A DNA stretch of 64,000 bases from the NCBI RefSeq assembly GCF_036588685.1, contig NC_086386.1, positions 22,526,931-22,590,930 on the forward strand, written 5' to 3'. The DNA is from Mytilus trossulus. Lineage: Eukaryota; Mollusca; Bivalvia; Mytilida; Mytilidae. Positions 12,363-25,151 of the stretch are shown in pieces; the first letter of the stretch is position 1; the number at the start of each line of letters is the position of its first letter. The notes under the pieces were generated by a model. That model ran no database searches, was not told the origin of the DNA, and was given only the letters and a program-made list of their open reading frames with translations. The position numbers and the translations under genes are program-made.

Positions 12363-12813
12363 TTGAAAGGATATTTTAGAAGAAAAAAATACAAGGACAA
12401 TGACAGACACAAAGTGATTACAAACATTCAGTCATATTTACAGGCAATGTGTGCTAAAATACGGGAGGCACATGATACAAGAGAATTGTGTAACAGTTCT
12501 AAATATGCAAGACAATTGGATAATATAATTCTTCAGTCACCAAAGCATCAATAGTCATCTTTCAGTCAGGCTCTGGACATTGACCTTTGGAAATATTTTC
12601 AAAGATAATTTTGTTCACTTTGCAAGACCATTGGTGTGTTGCATGTTGCCCTATGATTGCTTAAATCCATTGGTATTCACTTTGTTTGATAATTGTCTCA
12701 AAGCAGTTATTACACATCTCCATATTTTATATATGGTGTTGAAAAAGATATCATTCAAAGACATTGTCAGAAAAGTCCTCATACAACATGAAAAGCATCC
12801 CATGCAGTAATAT
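12363..12813 (+). pseudogene. Possible degenerate coding fragment, unrecognised
   Basis: Two plus frames look protein-like and are offset by +1. The first, 12363-12554, is rich in charged residues with a mid-section reading NIQSYLQAM. The second, 12580-12810, reads FARPLV near its start and KKISFKDIV near its end, before a stop. No repeat of this segment was seen in the window. It could be a broken retrocopy of an ordinary gene, or exons of a plus-strand gene separated by an unseen junction. The family was not recognised, so no function is proposed. Confidence 0.3.
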
Positions 12814-12963
12814 AATATAAATGAGGTTTTATCCAGGTGTGACAATATTTTAATATAAACACTTGTTTAACATGTAACATGATATTATGTTTGTGTCCAA
12901 TTAAATATAACAATGATTGAACATTACTTTGTACAGGAATAACTGTATAACACTTATTGTGGG

Positions 12964-12969
12964 TTTATT
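12964..12969 (-). promoter_or_regulatory. Candidate poly(A) signal for Nup54
   Basis: AATAAA on the minus strand, about 430 nt past the Nup54 stop. It is the first good signal noticed downstream, but no cleavage site can be confirmed. Confidence 0.35.
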
Positions 12970-13396
12970 ATTATTATTACTTGGATACCAGTTTTCATGA
13001 TCTTTACAGGTATAGGTGAACCATGAAATTCAAATGATCAATGGATTCCACATTTTCTGTAAAGATGAGCATGCAGAGATTAGTAAAACCATGAAATTAA
13101 ATACCCAAAATTCAAGTTTTCCTAAATCCCCGAAAATTAAAACCTACAAAAATAAATAAATCCACAGTAGCACATTATCAATGATTATGATGAAGAAGTT
13201 CATGTATTTGCTGCAATGTAATTAACAGTGTACATCATAAAATACTGTGTAAGGGACATGATTAGTAAGTCAATCACTAACTTATCAAACTCTCATTGTC
13301 CACGATCTTATAAACAATTTGTTGACATGTTCTCGTATATTTGATGAAACAGTCTCAAAATTACAATATTCAAGCTATAACATGACACAACAAATG

Positions 13397-13510
13397 CTAT
13401 CTTCTGTGTGACGATTCCTGTAAACTTTGTTCCATTAATTGTAAATCATGGGAATCGTCTTTTACAATTTGAATCAAGTGTTTTAGACCATCTTGTTGCT
13501 GCTTCAGTAG
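13397..13510 (-). CDS. NUP54: Nup54 exon 9 (C terminus and stop)
   Basis: 114 nt. A CTTTCAG acceptor is followed by LLKQQQDGLKHLIQIVKDD and a short tail to a TAG at 13397-13399. The phase matches exon 8. It is separated from exon 8 by a 3.4-kb intron holding a 974-bp foldback and other repeats, and it is too short to be listed as a frame on its own. Confidence 0.88.
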   Translation of the reverse strand, partial: LLKQQQDGLKHLIQIVKDDSHDLQLMEQSLQESSHRR

Positions 13511-16500
13511 CTGAAAGAATAATAAATATTTATTTTATCAATATGATCAAAGGAGGCAGTAAAATTTTACACTTTAAATTAGAGGACAGAGGTAAAAAAA
13601 TAAGTGTTTGGTTCAACAAGTCTTACCTTCTTTATTTTAATCATTATTGATGTGCAAACACATTGGTTTCTCCTATAGAAGAGTAAAATAACAAAAAATC
13701 CAAACTTCAACATGTTCAAGGGAAATTCATTATTGAAATCCCCTCTTAGAATAAATATTGCATTCAACTTTCCATGGCTTCATAAGTCTACATTACTGTA
13801 AATTCAGAAATTATTGCGTGCATTTATTATTGTGATTTTAGACTTAAATGTGATTTTAATTTTTACGATTGTCTGAAAAATCATGTTTGGATCATATAAA
13901 ATATTTCAAAATGTGAGTTTAAATCATTGTGTTTACAACTCTGTCACATTTTTCGCAATAATAAAAACCTCACAATAATTTCTGAATTTTCAGTAATTTG
14001 GCATATAATACAAAAATTACATTGCATCTTATAAAAGTTCACATACAGGTAAGGGTACTACAAATACAAATCATTTTTATTTACTTGAAGAAGTAAACAT
14101 GGTAAATATTGATATATCTATATACTGTGTTTTCATTTATTTTGGTGGGTACCAATTTTTGTGGATTAAAAAAACTTTAAAATGTCTGCAATATGACAGT
14201 TCTTGTCCATTCTTTTTACATGTGTTTTGTCATTTGATTTTGCCGTGTAATTAGTAACTTTTCCATTTGATTTTTCTCTGAGTTCAGTATTTTTGTGATT
14301 TTAGTTTTTGCATACTTGTGGATATTTAATTTTGTGGTTTTGGCAACGTCAGCACACATTCCTTCAGAAAATTTGTAATTTGTTGAACACTTAAATTCGT
14401 GGTTCCCCTACCTACCTGTACCCACAAAAATTAGTATCCAACGATTATTAATGCATCTGTTCCGGACCATATGAGTATCTGGACCATACACGTATGGTCA
14501 TGACCATATGGGTATATACTCATATGGTCCGACCATACGCGTATGGTCGGGGTAATCAACAAGCATACTTTTAAACTTTTCATTAGGTGTGACCCTTCTG
14601 ATTGTTACGTCACTAAATTGTCATTTCATTATATATTAAAAAAAAAACAGTTTCACACAGTTAATATAACTTACTATTTGTAAGTATAATTATAAGATTT
14701 CAAACTCAAATGAACATATTGTAAAAGGAATTTTATTGTTTAAAGTAGGAGTCACTGACATCACCGGCAAGCATCATGATATTTTTTAAAGATCATGATA
14801 TTTTTTAAGGCATTTTTGATAAGTGAAATATTAAAAGTTCTTTATTTCTATGCATCTATTTTAATCTTAATTATAAGACCTGTAAAATAGCATTTAAGAG
14901 CCATGACATAGCTACTGTCTTTATTTACTTTGATCTGTGATATTCATTTTACCGTATTGGAGATCTAGAGTTTCTTAAAAACACTGTAGACACATCGGAA
15001 TTGTCCGAGTCGATTTAACTGCGCACAGCCAAAACAAGAAATTGCAGGAAGGCAACATGTATGATACCGTGTGAATGTCATTCTATTTAAAGTTTACAAA
15101 ATCATACACAAATACAATTAGCGATGAAAACTAAGACCAACTGACTGTGGCATCAATATTTAATGTTTATGTAGCTTTTGAAATGTAAAATTAATACGTA
15201 TTATTTCTATTGTACATTTGAAAAAATACCTAAATGGTCAAAATACTCATATGGTCCGGCCCGTTAATATCCAAACGAGTATAATACTCATATGGTCCGA
15301 CCATACGAGTACGGTCGAACCATACGCGTACGGTTGAACCATACGCGTACTGTCGAACCATACACGTATGAGTATTCGCATATGGTCATGACCATACACG
15401 GATGGTCCAAATACTCATATGGTCCGGAACACATCTACACTAGGTTAATTTGTAAGATACTTATTCATATTTTATTTATGTGTATAGGTAAATTATTCTA
15501 TTGGCTGAGTTATATCCCTAAGACATTCAGATTTTTACTTATACAAATAACTAATGATAACTAGTACAAGCAGCATCCCTGACTGACATACTAATAATTC
15601 TAATATGACTTTGCAGATTATTAAATACTTAAATGTGATCTGACAGTCATTAAAATAGTTTCACTTGGTTAACACTTCAGTAAACTGGTTGCAAAAACTA
15701 CTTTGAAATATAATAAACACAATTGTGTAAACACTTAATAGATTTCAGCGTGATATATTCATGTACAAAACACATGAATGAAATCCTTTGGTTCGAAGAA
15801 AGTGGAAATTTAATGAAAAAATGTATTTGATATCTGGTTAGAATTGAGTTATAAGGATAATATGCTGAGGTAATTGATGTGTAAAAAGGGGAAAACTTTA
15901 CTTTAAAGTTCCTCAAAATTTAAATCATTTTGTAAGTCAATCTGGCATAGTTTACAGATTGATAACATCTGATTTCAATCTATCATAATTTCATGGCTTT
16001 TATGTTGTGAAACAAAATTCCTGTACTAATCAAGGAAACATGGCAATCAACAAAAAACATGCATTGCTTAAGTCTATTGTACAAGTTAAAATGATGTTAC
16101 ACCTTTTGTACAAAACTAAAGGCTCTAAAGAGCCTGTGTCGCTCACCTTGGTCTATGTGAATATTAAACAATGGACACAGATGGATTCATGACAAAATTG
16201 TGTTTTGATGATGGTGATGTGTTTGTAGATCTTACTTTACTAAACATTCTTGCTGCTTACAATTATCTCTATCTATAACAGTAGTTTCTGTGGAAAATGT
16301 TAGTGAAAATCTACAAATTTTATGAAAATTGTTAAAAATTGGCTATGAAGGGCAATAACTCCTTAGAGGGTCAATTGACTATTTTGGTCATGTTGACTTA
16401 TTTTTAGTTCTTACTTTGCTGTACATTATTGCTGTTTACAGTTTATCTCTATCTATAATAATATTCAAAATAATAACCAAAAACAGCAAAATTTCCTCAA

Positions 16501-19500
16501 AATTACCAATTCAGGGGCAGCAACCTAACAACCTAATGTCGGATTCATCTGAAAATTTCTGTGCAGATAGATCTTGACCTGATAAACAATTTTACCTCAT
16601 GTCAGATTTGCTCTAAATTCTTTGGTGTTTGAGTTATAAGCTAAAAAATGCATTTTACCCCTATGAGCTATTATTAGCCATGGTCGCCATCTTGTTGGTT
16701 GGCCGGTCACCGGACAAATTTTTAAAACTAGATACCCCAATGATGATTGTAGCCAAGTTTGGTTAAATTTGGCCCAGTAGTTTCAGAGGAGAAGGCCAGG
16801 TGAGCTAAAAAATTGACAACTTACATTTATACCATTATTTCTTCTGAATGTTTACACTTAATTTATTATAAGTGTATATGCCCACCACAATTCTTTATCT
16901 GCAAGTTATTAACAAAAAGTGTCTGCTTAAACTAACCTGTTTGATTTCTTGTTGTAATGATGGATCCATTTGGTAACTAAAGTCAGCTCTATTTCCTGCT
17001 AAATGATTCTGCATACGGATTTGGGACATTAATTCATTTAGCCTTCCCTGAAAAAATTCATAATAAAATTTAGTAAACAAAATAAATGACTAAGTTTTAT
17101 CAATTAATATTATTAAAAGTACATAAGTTTAGGCTCATTTGGATTTACTTTACACATTGTTTTCCTTTCTTATTATTCAATTTTACATCTTTTACTGTTA
17201 TGCTGTCAATATTTACTGAGAAGCAAAATGTTTAAATCAATGAAAATACATTTTTGTTTATCAATTCCGTTAGAAGTTGTCTCCTTTATTCTGTAAGTGC
17301 AAAATTAGACCTTGATTCACAATGAATTAAAGAATATGAACACTCCACTATCAAATTCAAATGGGCACCAAGAAATACTTTGTACATCTTTATGTATTCT
17401 GAAATGTAAAGTGAGTCTCCAAATTTTTCCTGTTTTTTTTATCAAAGTATATCTTATGTAATTACAAAAGACTTTAAACATGGTAAACCATTGCCTAGTA
17501 AATCTTCAATATGAAGAGATCCTTAATGTAGATACCTCAAGGTATGCAGGGATGGTATGATAATGACATAAAATGTAATAGAAGATGTATCAAGAAAAAA
17601 AAGAAAAAAAAACTTCAAGAATGATTGTGATTAAGTTTCATTTCAATTTAAAATTCAGATGAGAATATTTTTGTTTGAGTTATTGGATAAAGACAGTACC
17701 AAGTAATGAGAAAAACTCATATGGCCCTAGTGAGTTAAAAAAAAATTAAAAAATCTTTCAAAATTAACTGGACATACTTTAAACTGTGTTGGATGATTTA
17801 ATTCTGCTTGAGTTTTCTCTAAATGGACCCTGAGTTGCTCTTCGTCAGCCTGTATGGCGTAACCCATCTTTCTGAAGATTTCCTGTTTAACCACTACTTG
17901 TAATAACCTGTGACTCAGTTCTATGTGTTTTCTTTTGTATTCATCCATTTTTGACATCATATTATTTTGTTTTTGTTGGAACTGTTGTAATTCATTTGCT
18001 ATCATCTGAAAAAAGAATAAAAATTTTAAAAAAATATTTACATTTGTATATTGTAACATGCACTCTTCTTGCCATTTAGATTTATCAATTACACATCATA
18101 AATTCTCAAATAGACTCTGAACAACCAACACACATGCTCCTTGCAATTAAAAATGTAGCAAGACAAAAACTAGTGGAATTCTGAGGTCAGCTGACATATT
18201 ACCACACAGTTTTTCACTGTATATGTTAATTCCATATCATAAAGATGTCTTTACTACTAATTGGTACATTTATTTAATTTTTTGAGAAATGGTCTAGACA
18301 ATTTATACAGTAATTGTTATATGAAAGAGTCGCTAAATATTTACTAAAATATGTTGATCTTAATTAAAAAAGTTAACAATACGCCTATGAAACCTTATGA
18401 ATATAAACTTATTCCTCCATAGTATTGTCTGAATTGATGTAAGAAAAACACTTCAGTGTCACAAGGTAAGAATAAATCAAATGTTGCAGATTAGCAATGC
18501 ATTAATTATAGTGGTTTTATATTCTGTACACATAACTATATGTATCCATTATGATGAATTTGATGAGACTGTCAACAAAGTGAGAGGTTAAGCGCTATAA
18601 AACCAGGTTTAATTCACCATTTTCTACATTTGAAAATGCCTGTACCAAGTCAGGAAAATGACAGTTCTTGACTGTTTGTTTTTGATGTGTTTTGTCATTT
18701 GATTTTGCCATGTGATTAAGGACTTTCCGATTTGATTTTCCTCTGAGTTCAGTATTTTTGTGATTTTACTTTTTAAAACAACAGAAAAAATCGTCAAACT
18801 TTAACAAATAAACAGACAACTATATGTATGTATGCTCAAGTCACATTCCTACCCATACAAAAGAATAAAAAAGAAGTTAAAATTACATCTAGTCTCTGTT
18901 GATGAGCTTTTGTTTGCTGTTCCTGGTGTTTCATTCTCTGTTGTAAAGCATTGAATCCTACTACTGGAACAGGGATCAAGTTCTCTTGGTCAGGGTTATC
19001 TAACTTTGCCTGCTCCCAAATGAATGGATGAATTCCTACAATATAAAACACTCAATCTATATTCTTGTGAATGAACGATTCCCCTTTAAATTTAATTTTA
19101 TAATATGGGAATTGCAAGTGACATATAGACCTAGCCATTTTGACATCAGTAGTTTTCAACATCTAGTTTCATTTAACAGTCATTGGGTAAAATAGTTTAC
19201 CATGAACTTGTTGTCACATCAGCTTGAAATTTAATACACTTGACCAAAATGAAGTCAATTCAAACAAAAATGTTTGCCAAACTTTGGTTTGATCCAATCA
19301 GTGCAATTCACTGAAATATTAGAAATGTGGAAGCTTGAATATGGCATGGCTTCGTACATGTCATAGTGGTAAATTTCCTTGTCTTTTAAATTCTCTTGTT
19401 TTCTAAAACAATTATGAATTAAAAATATCAGCATTTTAAAAGAGATTTTAAACATAACAAAACATACCAGCAGGAGGGTTTTCTAAATAAACCTTCAGTT

Positions 19501-22500
19501 GTTCAGGTGTAAACCCAGTCTTCTGCCAAATATCTTCTGCTGCAAGCTGTGTTGTAATTTGTTGTTTTATATTGGGTGTGTTCAGGAACTGGAACAGCTC
19601 ACTAGCTGTTATTCTTTTGGCAGGACCACTTGCTGGTCTCTCCAAGATGTATATAACTAATTCAGTTCTGGAAAAAAACATCATGACACAATTTGGACAT
19701 AAATCATTAAATAATCTAGAAACACGTTTTTTAAAACTGTATTAGAGCATTTTTTATCAAACCTCAAAATCCTTTACTGTGTCTATTAAAAAGTTGGTCT
19801 ATTAAAAAGTTGATCTCCTTAATGTACAATTTTAACCTAAGAAAGAAGTCAATTTAATACGTTCAACTTGATTTTTCCGTGCTAAACTGAGATTGTAAAT
19901 TTATCAGATTTATATTTACGTGTTCTACACATTTGAATGTTTAAGCTTTTTAAGATTTGTTTTAAATTTGTCATTTCAGGGCATTTTATAGCTAGGTGGT
20001 ATAGGTTTTGTTTATTGTTAAAGGTTTAACAGTGAACTATTGCTAATAACTATTGCTAATAATTTTTTTGTCATAACTTTTTGTCATTTTGTCTATTTTG
20101 GAGAATTGTCTCATTAGCAGTTTTACAGCTTCTGACTTTTTTTATTTAAATCATTTGATTCCAAACTTTGGATTTATTTAATGAGCATATTTCATAAAAG
20201 TAATTCCAGATACATGTGTTGTGTGCATGGACTTTGTTCCATTTCTTTGCTCCACACAGTTTAATTTGTGATAGTAAGATTTTCTGTTTATGCATACTTA
20301 ATGTTACATTTAGAATTGTTTTGAAGGCCTTGGTTTAAATGCAGGTCAATAAAAAGGCCTAAATATCCAAAAAGGATTAATGAAATATAACATACTTATC
20401 ATCAGGAAGGGTTTTGATACCCTCCACACACACAGAGAGATGAGGTTTATTTCCCAGGATTTTAAACAACTGGTCTACCACTTGTTGCTGTTGGGCTGTA
20501 ACATCTGATTCTTTTTTCTTTATCACAATAGAAACCAGTCCATCTTCATTTCTGGACCGTGGTAATCTGTTATAACCTACTGCCTGCAATAAAAGATACA
20601 CTAACTTACAATTTTTTCTATTATTTTATTAACACTAAATTTTACAATTTATATTTGAAAAAAATCACATACTGTAACAGCAGAAATTTTCGTGGAGGAT
20701 TTAATGTCACCAAAATTTAACCTCCATATTATAACACTTACATTTAGGGTAACCGCAAAATTAAATCCCCATGAAATCTTATAGATGATATTTACCATGT
20801 AATTTTAACCCCACGAAAATTAATGTTTCTACAGTCATGACAGTCGTTAAATTGAAAGACATTCTGCACAATTAGAATAACACCACTGTTTGTGATACTT
20901 TCATTGTTTGTTTTTTTCAAAACCTGATTTATCCTATTAAAATTATCAGCAAAAATAATATTATTAATGGTGTGAGAAAACCTTTATTTCTGTAATTTCA
21001 CAAATGATTTAATCCTGAAAGACTTTACAATAGTTATCTAAAAAAAGTTTCAATGCATGTATATTGTTAGGGATACTATAACAACATGAACAAGATACAT
21101 GTTAGTTGAACAATGTAATTTGATATGTAATTTTCAATAAGAAGAGAGCACCTGAGATCATGCTATTGCGGGGTTTGTATTAATGTTTTTTACTATACTT
21201 CACGTAAAAATGCCATATTTCTATTGGCTTATACGCGGGTGTTAATTTACTCTATCACATGGCTGAGAGGGTGACAATTTTTTAGAATGTTACCCTCTCG
21301 TCTAGACCAATCAAATTCGATTCGTTTAAAGGACAATGAATTTAATTTACATAAAGTAATTAAATACCATGCTTTAGTTCTACATTTTGGCGCAGATTTT
21401 ATTATTTGACCTTCAAAATAAAATAATACATCATCTTGCTTAAATTTTGTTGTTTTTTCTAATACCCATATCGTTGTTATATATGTGACGTCATAGAAAA
21501 TAATTTTAAAATAAAATTAATCGCCGCGGTTGACAATGTTTTCTCAGGGTACCAATCTGCTCTATCACCCTCTCAGCTATGTGTTATTTATATAATGTTA
21601 AGTGTTTTGCGAATTGGTGCTTGTCTTTCAGTTGCATTTGGTGATTGTTTTCTGTTGATTTTTTTTAGGAATCACATAAAAAGCTCAATGAAGGATAAAA
21701 AACTTAATTCATATAGTTCATTCACTGATCTCCCTAACCCCTCTTTTAACTTTATTTGGGAAAAATTTATTGACCAATAAGAATATATATCATGTATATA
21801 AAATCGATGTCAATTAAACAAAACTTGCAGCAATTTTGACCCCTACCCCATGCTATTTGAATTAAGTTTTTTTTTTTCTTCAGTGTTTTTTTTATTCATC
21901 CCTTTAACATGTTTAATACTTTGACATGACTGAATTTGTCTGTCTCTCTTTTTTTCAATTAATTAGTTTTTATTCTCCCTTATTCTCAACCTATTTAAAA
22001 ACTAAATGAAAAACATTTTCAATGAAAAATCATGAAATTTATTAATTTGTTTTGACATAAAGTCATCAATTCATGTCAGATCATGTACCTTAAACCTGCA
22101 ATAAGGGTTGTCAGGGGTAAAGTTTACAAAACCATTGCTGCTGTAAAATCCCTTTCCTGTGCCCCAATATGCTTGCAACTGGTTCCATTTAGCAATGATA
22201 CCATCCCTCTCATCTCCATAGATTTGTGGCAGGGTAACAGCAGTACCCAGAAGTTCCAGACTTGATTGTTGTGCTTGTTGTGCTTGTTGTTGCTGCTGAG
22301 CTTGTAATTGGGGACCTAATTTATACAAGAAAAATAGACATGGCAAAGGTATTACAATAAAACTAATTTTAACCAAATCCCATTTAAACTGTGTAAATGT
22401 AGTACTGTACCAATGTAAACAAACTTTTTTTGGTGCAGAATTGAAGGGAGATGACAGGTGTCAGTCATTGTCAGTTAATACAGTTTTAGATATTGTTTTT

Positions 22501-25151
22501 TTTTCACAAACAATTACTTTATTTTTGTTGTTTTTACACAAGATTCAGCTTGAATAGAATTTATCCTACATGTATGTATCATAATTATTGTACAATTTTT
22601 AACAATCCTTAATACATGTATTTCATTTGCCTATATCTTTGTTTTGGGGAACTACACGATAGTTTTTCATAATTCTCTAAGGCCGTGTTCGCATTGACCT
22701 AAACTCAGTGTTTTGCAAGTGTAACTCACACGTAGACTAAACACAATTACGTTCCCATTGATAAAACTCAATGATTACATGTAGTTTAAATCATGTTTTG
22801 TCTACATGCAGTCGATAGTCAATGTAGGCCTTGTGTGAGTTTAATGTACACAAAACTAGGCCTTTATAGTATCAACTTTACTATGTATATTGAAGGAAGA
22901 AACATTTTTTTAATAAAACTGATATAATTTTAACAATCATTAAGTAAAGTTCTTTACAGGAATATTTGTCTAAACTTGATATATTTATTTGTTATGAAAA
23001 AAAACTTTCCGTAACTTTATTTACCGCTTATACTCAAACCATCATCATTGCTAAACACATTATTCATTTGAAAAGGTCTTCCTGAATCTAACAGAAGTAC
23101 AGAGAAATATTTGCCACTGGTCTTTACCCAAACAACAATTTACTCATAAATGCATTACTAAAAGGTGTGAGGTAAATTGTATTGTTTTTTCTCAGATCCG
23201 AACAAATACACAGAGAAATCAAAAAAGCATGACTCCCTCCCTTTGCCAAATACTCCTTGGAGAAGTAATACCATTTGAAACAAACAGAAAAGATAGAAAT
23301 AAATGTAGTGATCCTATAAACATCTCAATCCTTTTTTTTTTGTCTGTTAGCAATTGCAAGCTGCTGCAGCCTATGTTTTTCTCTTGCTTATTAGAAAATC
23401 TCAAGTATTTTTAACTACTGCAAATTATCAAAATGGCTTTCATAAAGGATCAATCATGTAAATTCAAAAAGGGTGTGGAGGTACATGTTTTCTGGGTTAG
23501 AATTTTTTCGTGGGAATGTTTTATTCAGATTTTTTCGGGGCAAGCAATCAAATTTTTTTTTTCAATATTTAACACTATAATGAACAATGATGAATAAAGA
23601 AACTCTATTCAAAATATTCATTTTTATCATCTGTATGACAAATGTATGACTAAAATATATAAAAAAAATTAAAAAAGAATATTTTTCAAGGAAAAATCCA
23701 TACCCCCTTTTTTAAGTCAAATTGTCGTTCCCTGACTGCTAGAAAAGTTGTCAGAAAAAATTTCATTTGGTCCGATGTAATAAACATTTAAATGACATAG
23801 TTTATAGGTGTGAACAAATCGTATGTACAGCTAATTAAAGGTGTATAGATGTGAACAAATCTAATGTGAAACCAGTGTACATTACATTAACACTTGATTA
23901 AATTAATAGTAAACATGTTTACTGAACATGGCGTTTGGTGTGAACACAGCCGAAGACTAACAACATGAAATTAATTTAAGCTTAAGGCTTTGGTATTCAT
24001 TGCAGAAGTTGATCCATGTCATTTTCAGTTTAAACAAAAAAATAACTGACAGACTGAGGGAAAACATGTGTCTGCAGTGTATATAAAGTACCTCCTATTG
24101 CTCCAAATCCTGTGGCTCCAGTAGCTCCAAATCCTGTAGTTGGGGCTGCTCCAAAACCTTTAAATGCAGTCCCAGTCCCAAACCCACCAGGTGCTGGGGC
24201 AGCACCAAAACCTGTTGATGTGCCAAAGCCTGTAGTAGGCTGAGTTGTGGCTGTTCCACCTAGACCAAAGCCTGTACTGGCCCCAAAACCTGCTGTTGCA
24301 CCAGTAGTTGTTCCAAAGCCACCAGTTCCAAATGTTGGGGCTGTTGTCTTGGCTTGGTTAAATAGACCAAATCCTGCATTAAAAATAAATATTGGGTAGA
24401 AGGTCCTATAACATGTACTGTATAACAACAACAATCTAAGGAATTTTCTAGTAATGAATTAAGATCAACATGTTTCAGTGTCTCTGTAGTCGGCATGGTC
24501 AGGATAGAGAACAATACATATTCATGCTGATGTTCAAAATCAGGTTGAGAAAATTAAAACGTAGTCATAACAATTTTGCTACATTGTATGGTTATGATAG
24601 TTTCAGAGTCAAAGTAACACTATTGAAAGAGAAAGTAAAGTGAAAGTAAGTATATTTACTGTAAATTAAGAAATTATTGTGTGCATTTTATTGGGATTCT
24701 GCCATTTAAGACTTTAATTCGATTTTAATTTTTTCGATTTTGAGAAAAAAAATTGATTAATTCATTAAAATCTCAAAATGTGAGTTTAAATTATTGCTTT
24801 TGCAACTTTACGAGAAAAAAATCATATGGTGGTGCACTTCCTTTTTGATACGACTCTTCGAAAGTACCAAATTAACGTAAATATACTTAGATAGTGGGTC
24901 CTCCCATTGATAGAAACGAATGTCTGTGTCAGACACAAATAATTTCAGACTAAAATTATATTTTACCAAGGATTTGTATTAGTTAGACTATACAAATCCT
25001 TGATTTTACGCAGTTGAATCTGATAATCCATAATTCATATAATGATACCTGTGCTTTGAGTTTGTGTGCCAAATCCTCCAAATCCTGTTGAGGTAGATGT
25101 AGTAGCTGTTGCTCCGAAAGGAGTCGTCGCTGCTCCTCCAAAAAATGCCAT
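13397..25151 (-). CDS. NUP54: Nucleoporin Nup54 (complete, 9 coding exons, 533 aa)
   Basis: This encodes the central-channel FG nucleoporin that forms a coiled-coil complex with Nup62 and Nup58 and lines the nuclear pore transport barrier. Coding exons on the minus strand are 25049-25151, 24092-24373, 22089-22315, 20396-20583, 19468-19667, 18887-19035, 17778-18005, 16937-17047 and 13397-13510. All junctions are GT-AG, phases agree, and the sum is 1602 nt (534 codons with stop). Human Nup54 is 507 aa. Residues 1-128 are Gly/Phe/Thr-rich with many GFG repeats, 129-150 are Gln-rich, about 150-330 form the conserved alpha/beta region, and about 330-533 the helical coiled-coil region, including YAIQADEEQLRV and GRLNELMSQIRMQN. 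Start chosen: the ATG at 25151 opens directly into FG repeats and no exon is needed upstream. Introns carry many transposon remnants, but no exon is damaged. Confidence 0.95.
14458..15431. mobile_element. 974-bp foldback/TIR element in Nup54 intron 8
   Basis: The left end TGTTCCGGACCATATGAGTA is mirrored by the right end, and similarity continues for about 53 bp with about five mismatches. A CATC duplication flanks both sides (14454-14457, 15432-15435). Subterminal regions are built from near-palindromic units of the type CCATACGCGTATGG, two or more on the left and about six on the right. The interior is AT-rich with no transposase. Non-autonomous; superfamily unknown. Confidence 0.85.
16115..16810 (+). 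repeat. Uninterrupted copy of the GTGAGCTA-ended dispersed repeat
   Basis: It runs from AAAGAGCCTGTGTCGCTCAC to CCAGGTGAGCTAAAA. It matches the split copy at 1815-3292 and serves as its empty-site reference. Lies in Nup54 intron 8. Confidence 0.75.
16937..17047 (-). CDS. NUP54: Nup54 exon 8 (coiled coil)
   Basis: 111 nt, 37 codons, GRLNELMSQIRMQNH through QQEIKQ. CAG acceptor and GTTAGT donor. Confidence 0.94.
17778..18005 (-). CDS. NUP54: Nup54 exon 7 (coiled coil)
   Basis: 228 nt, 76 codons, exactly in phase. This is the most conserved stretch: KMDEYKRKHIELSHR and YAIQADEEQLRV. Confidence 0.95.
18575..18775 (+). repeat. Copy of the TCAGGAATATGACA-type dispersed repeat
   Basis: It shares GAGAGGTTAAGCGCTATAAA, AAAATGCCTGTACCAAGTCA and GAGTTCAGTATTTTTGTGAT with the right arm of the 7.1-7.7 kb foldback. 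Located in Nup54 intron 6. Confidence 0.75.
18887..19035 (-). CDS. NUP54: Nup54 exon 6
   Basis: 149 nt, encoding GIHPFIWEQAKLDNPD and then a Gln-rich helix. It ends in phase 0 at GAT then GTAATT. Confidence 0.92.
19468..19667 (-). CDS. NUP54: Nup54 exon 5 (alpha/beta domain)
   Basis: 200 nt, encoding TELVIYILERP through the LPEN-like segment VYLENPPAG. TCCAG acceptor and GTATGT donor. Confidence 0.93.
20396..20583 (-). CDS. NUP54: Nup54 exon 4 (alpha/beta domain)
   Basis: 188 nt, beginning AVGYNRLPRSRNEDGL. It includes the conserved LVSIVIKKKE strand and ends two bases into a Lys codon at a GTATGT donor. Confidence 0.93.
21256..21583. mobile_element. MITE-like element in Nup54 intron 3
   Basis: The ends CACATGGCTGAGAGGGTGA (21256-21274) and its inverted partner (21565-21583) match at 18 of 19. 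The left terminus contains a further palindrome (GAGAGGGT...ACCCTCTC, 21266-21300). About 328 bp, no coding capacity. Confidence 0.6.
22089..22315 (-). CDS. NUP54: Nup54 exon 3 (Gln-rich linker, start of folded region)
   Basis: 227 nt. A run of Gln/Ala codons is followed by the conserved block with YGDERDGIIAKWNQLQAYWG and CRFK. It ends in phase 0 at AAG then GTACAT. Confidence 0.93.
22681..23952. mobile_element. Possible TIR element in Nup54 intron 2
   Basis: The left end GGCCGTGTTCGCA and the right end (inverse GGCTGTGTTCACA) form an imperfect terminal inverted repeat. Both subterminal regions hold repeated GTGTGAA/GTGTGAG words. The target duplication is unclear and no transposase frame is present. 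Confidence 0.45.
24092..24373 (-). CDS. NUP54: Nup54 exon 2 (main FG-repeat exon)
   Basis: 282 nt between a TGCAG acceptor and a GTACT donor, encoding a dense GFG/Thr/Ala repeat region. The exon is more GC-rich than the introns around it because of Gly and Ala codons. Confidence 0.93.
25049..25151 (-). CDS. NUP54: Nup54 exon 1 (start, FG repeats)
   Basis: 34 codons plus one base, from ATG at 25149-25151. It encodes Gly/Thr-rich FG-repeat sequence. The donor reads CACAG then GTATCA. Confidence 0.92.
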
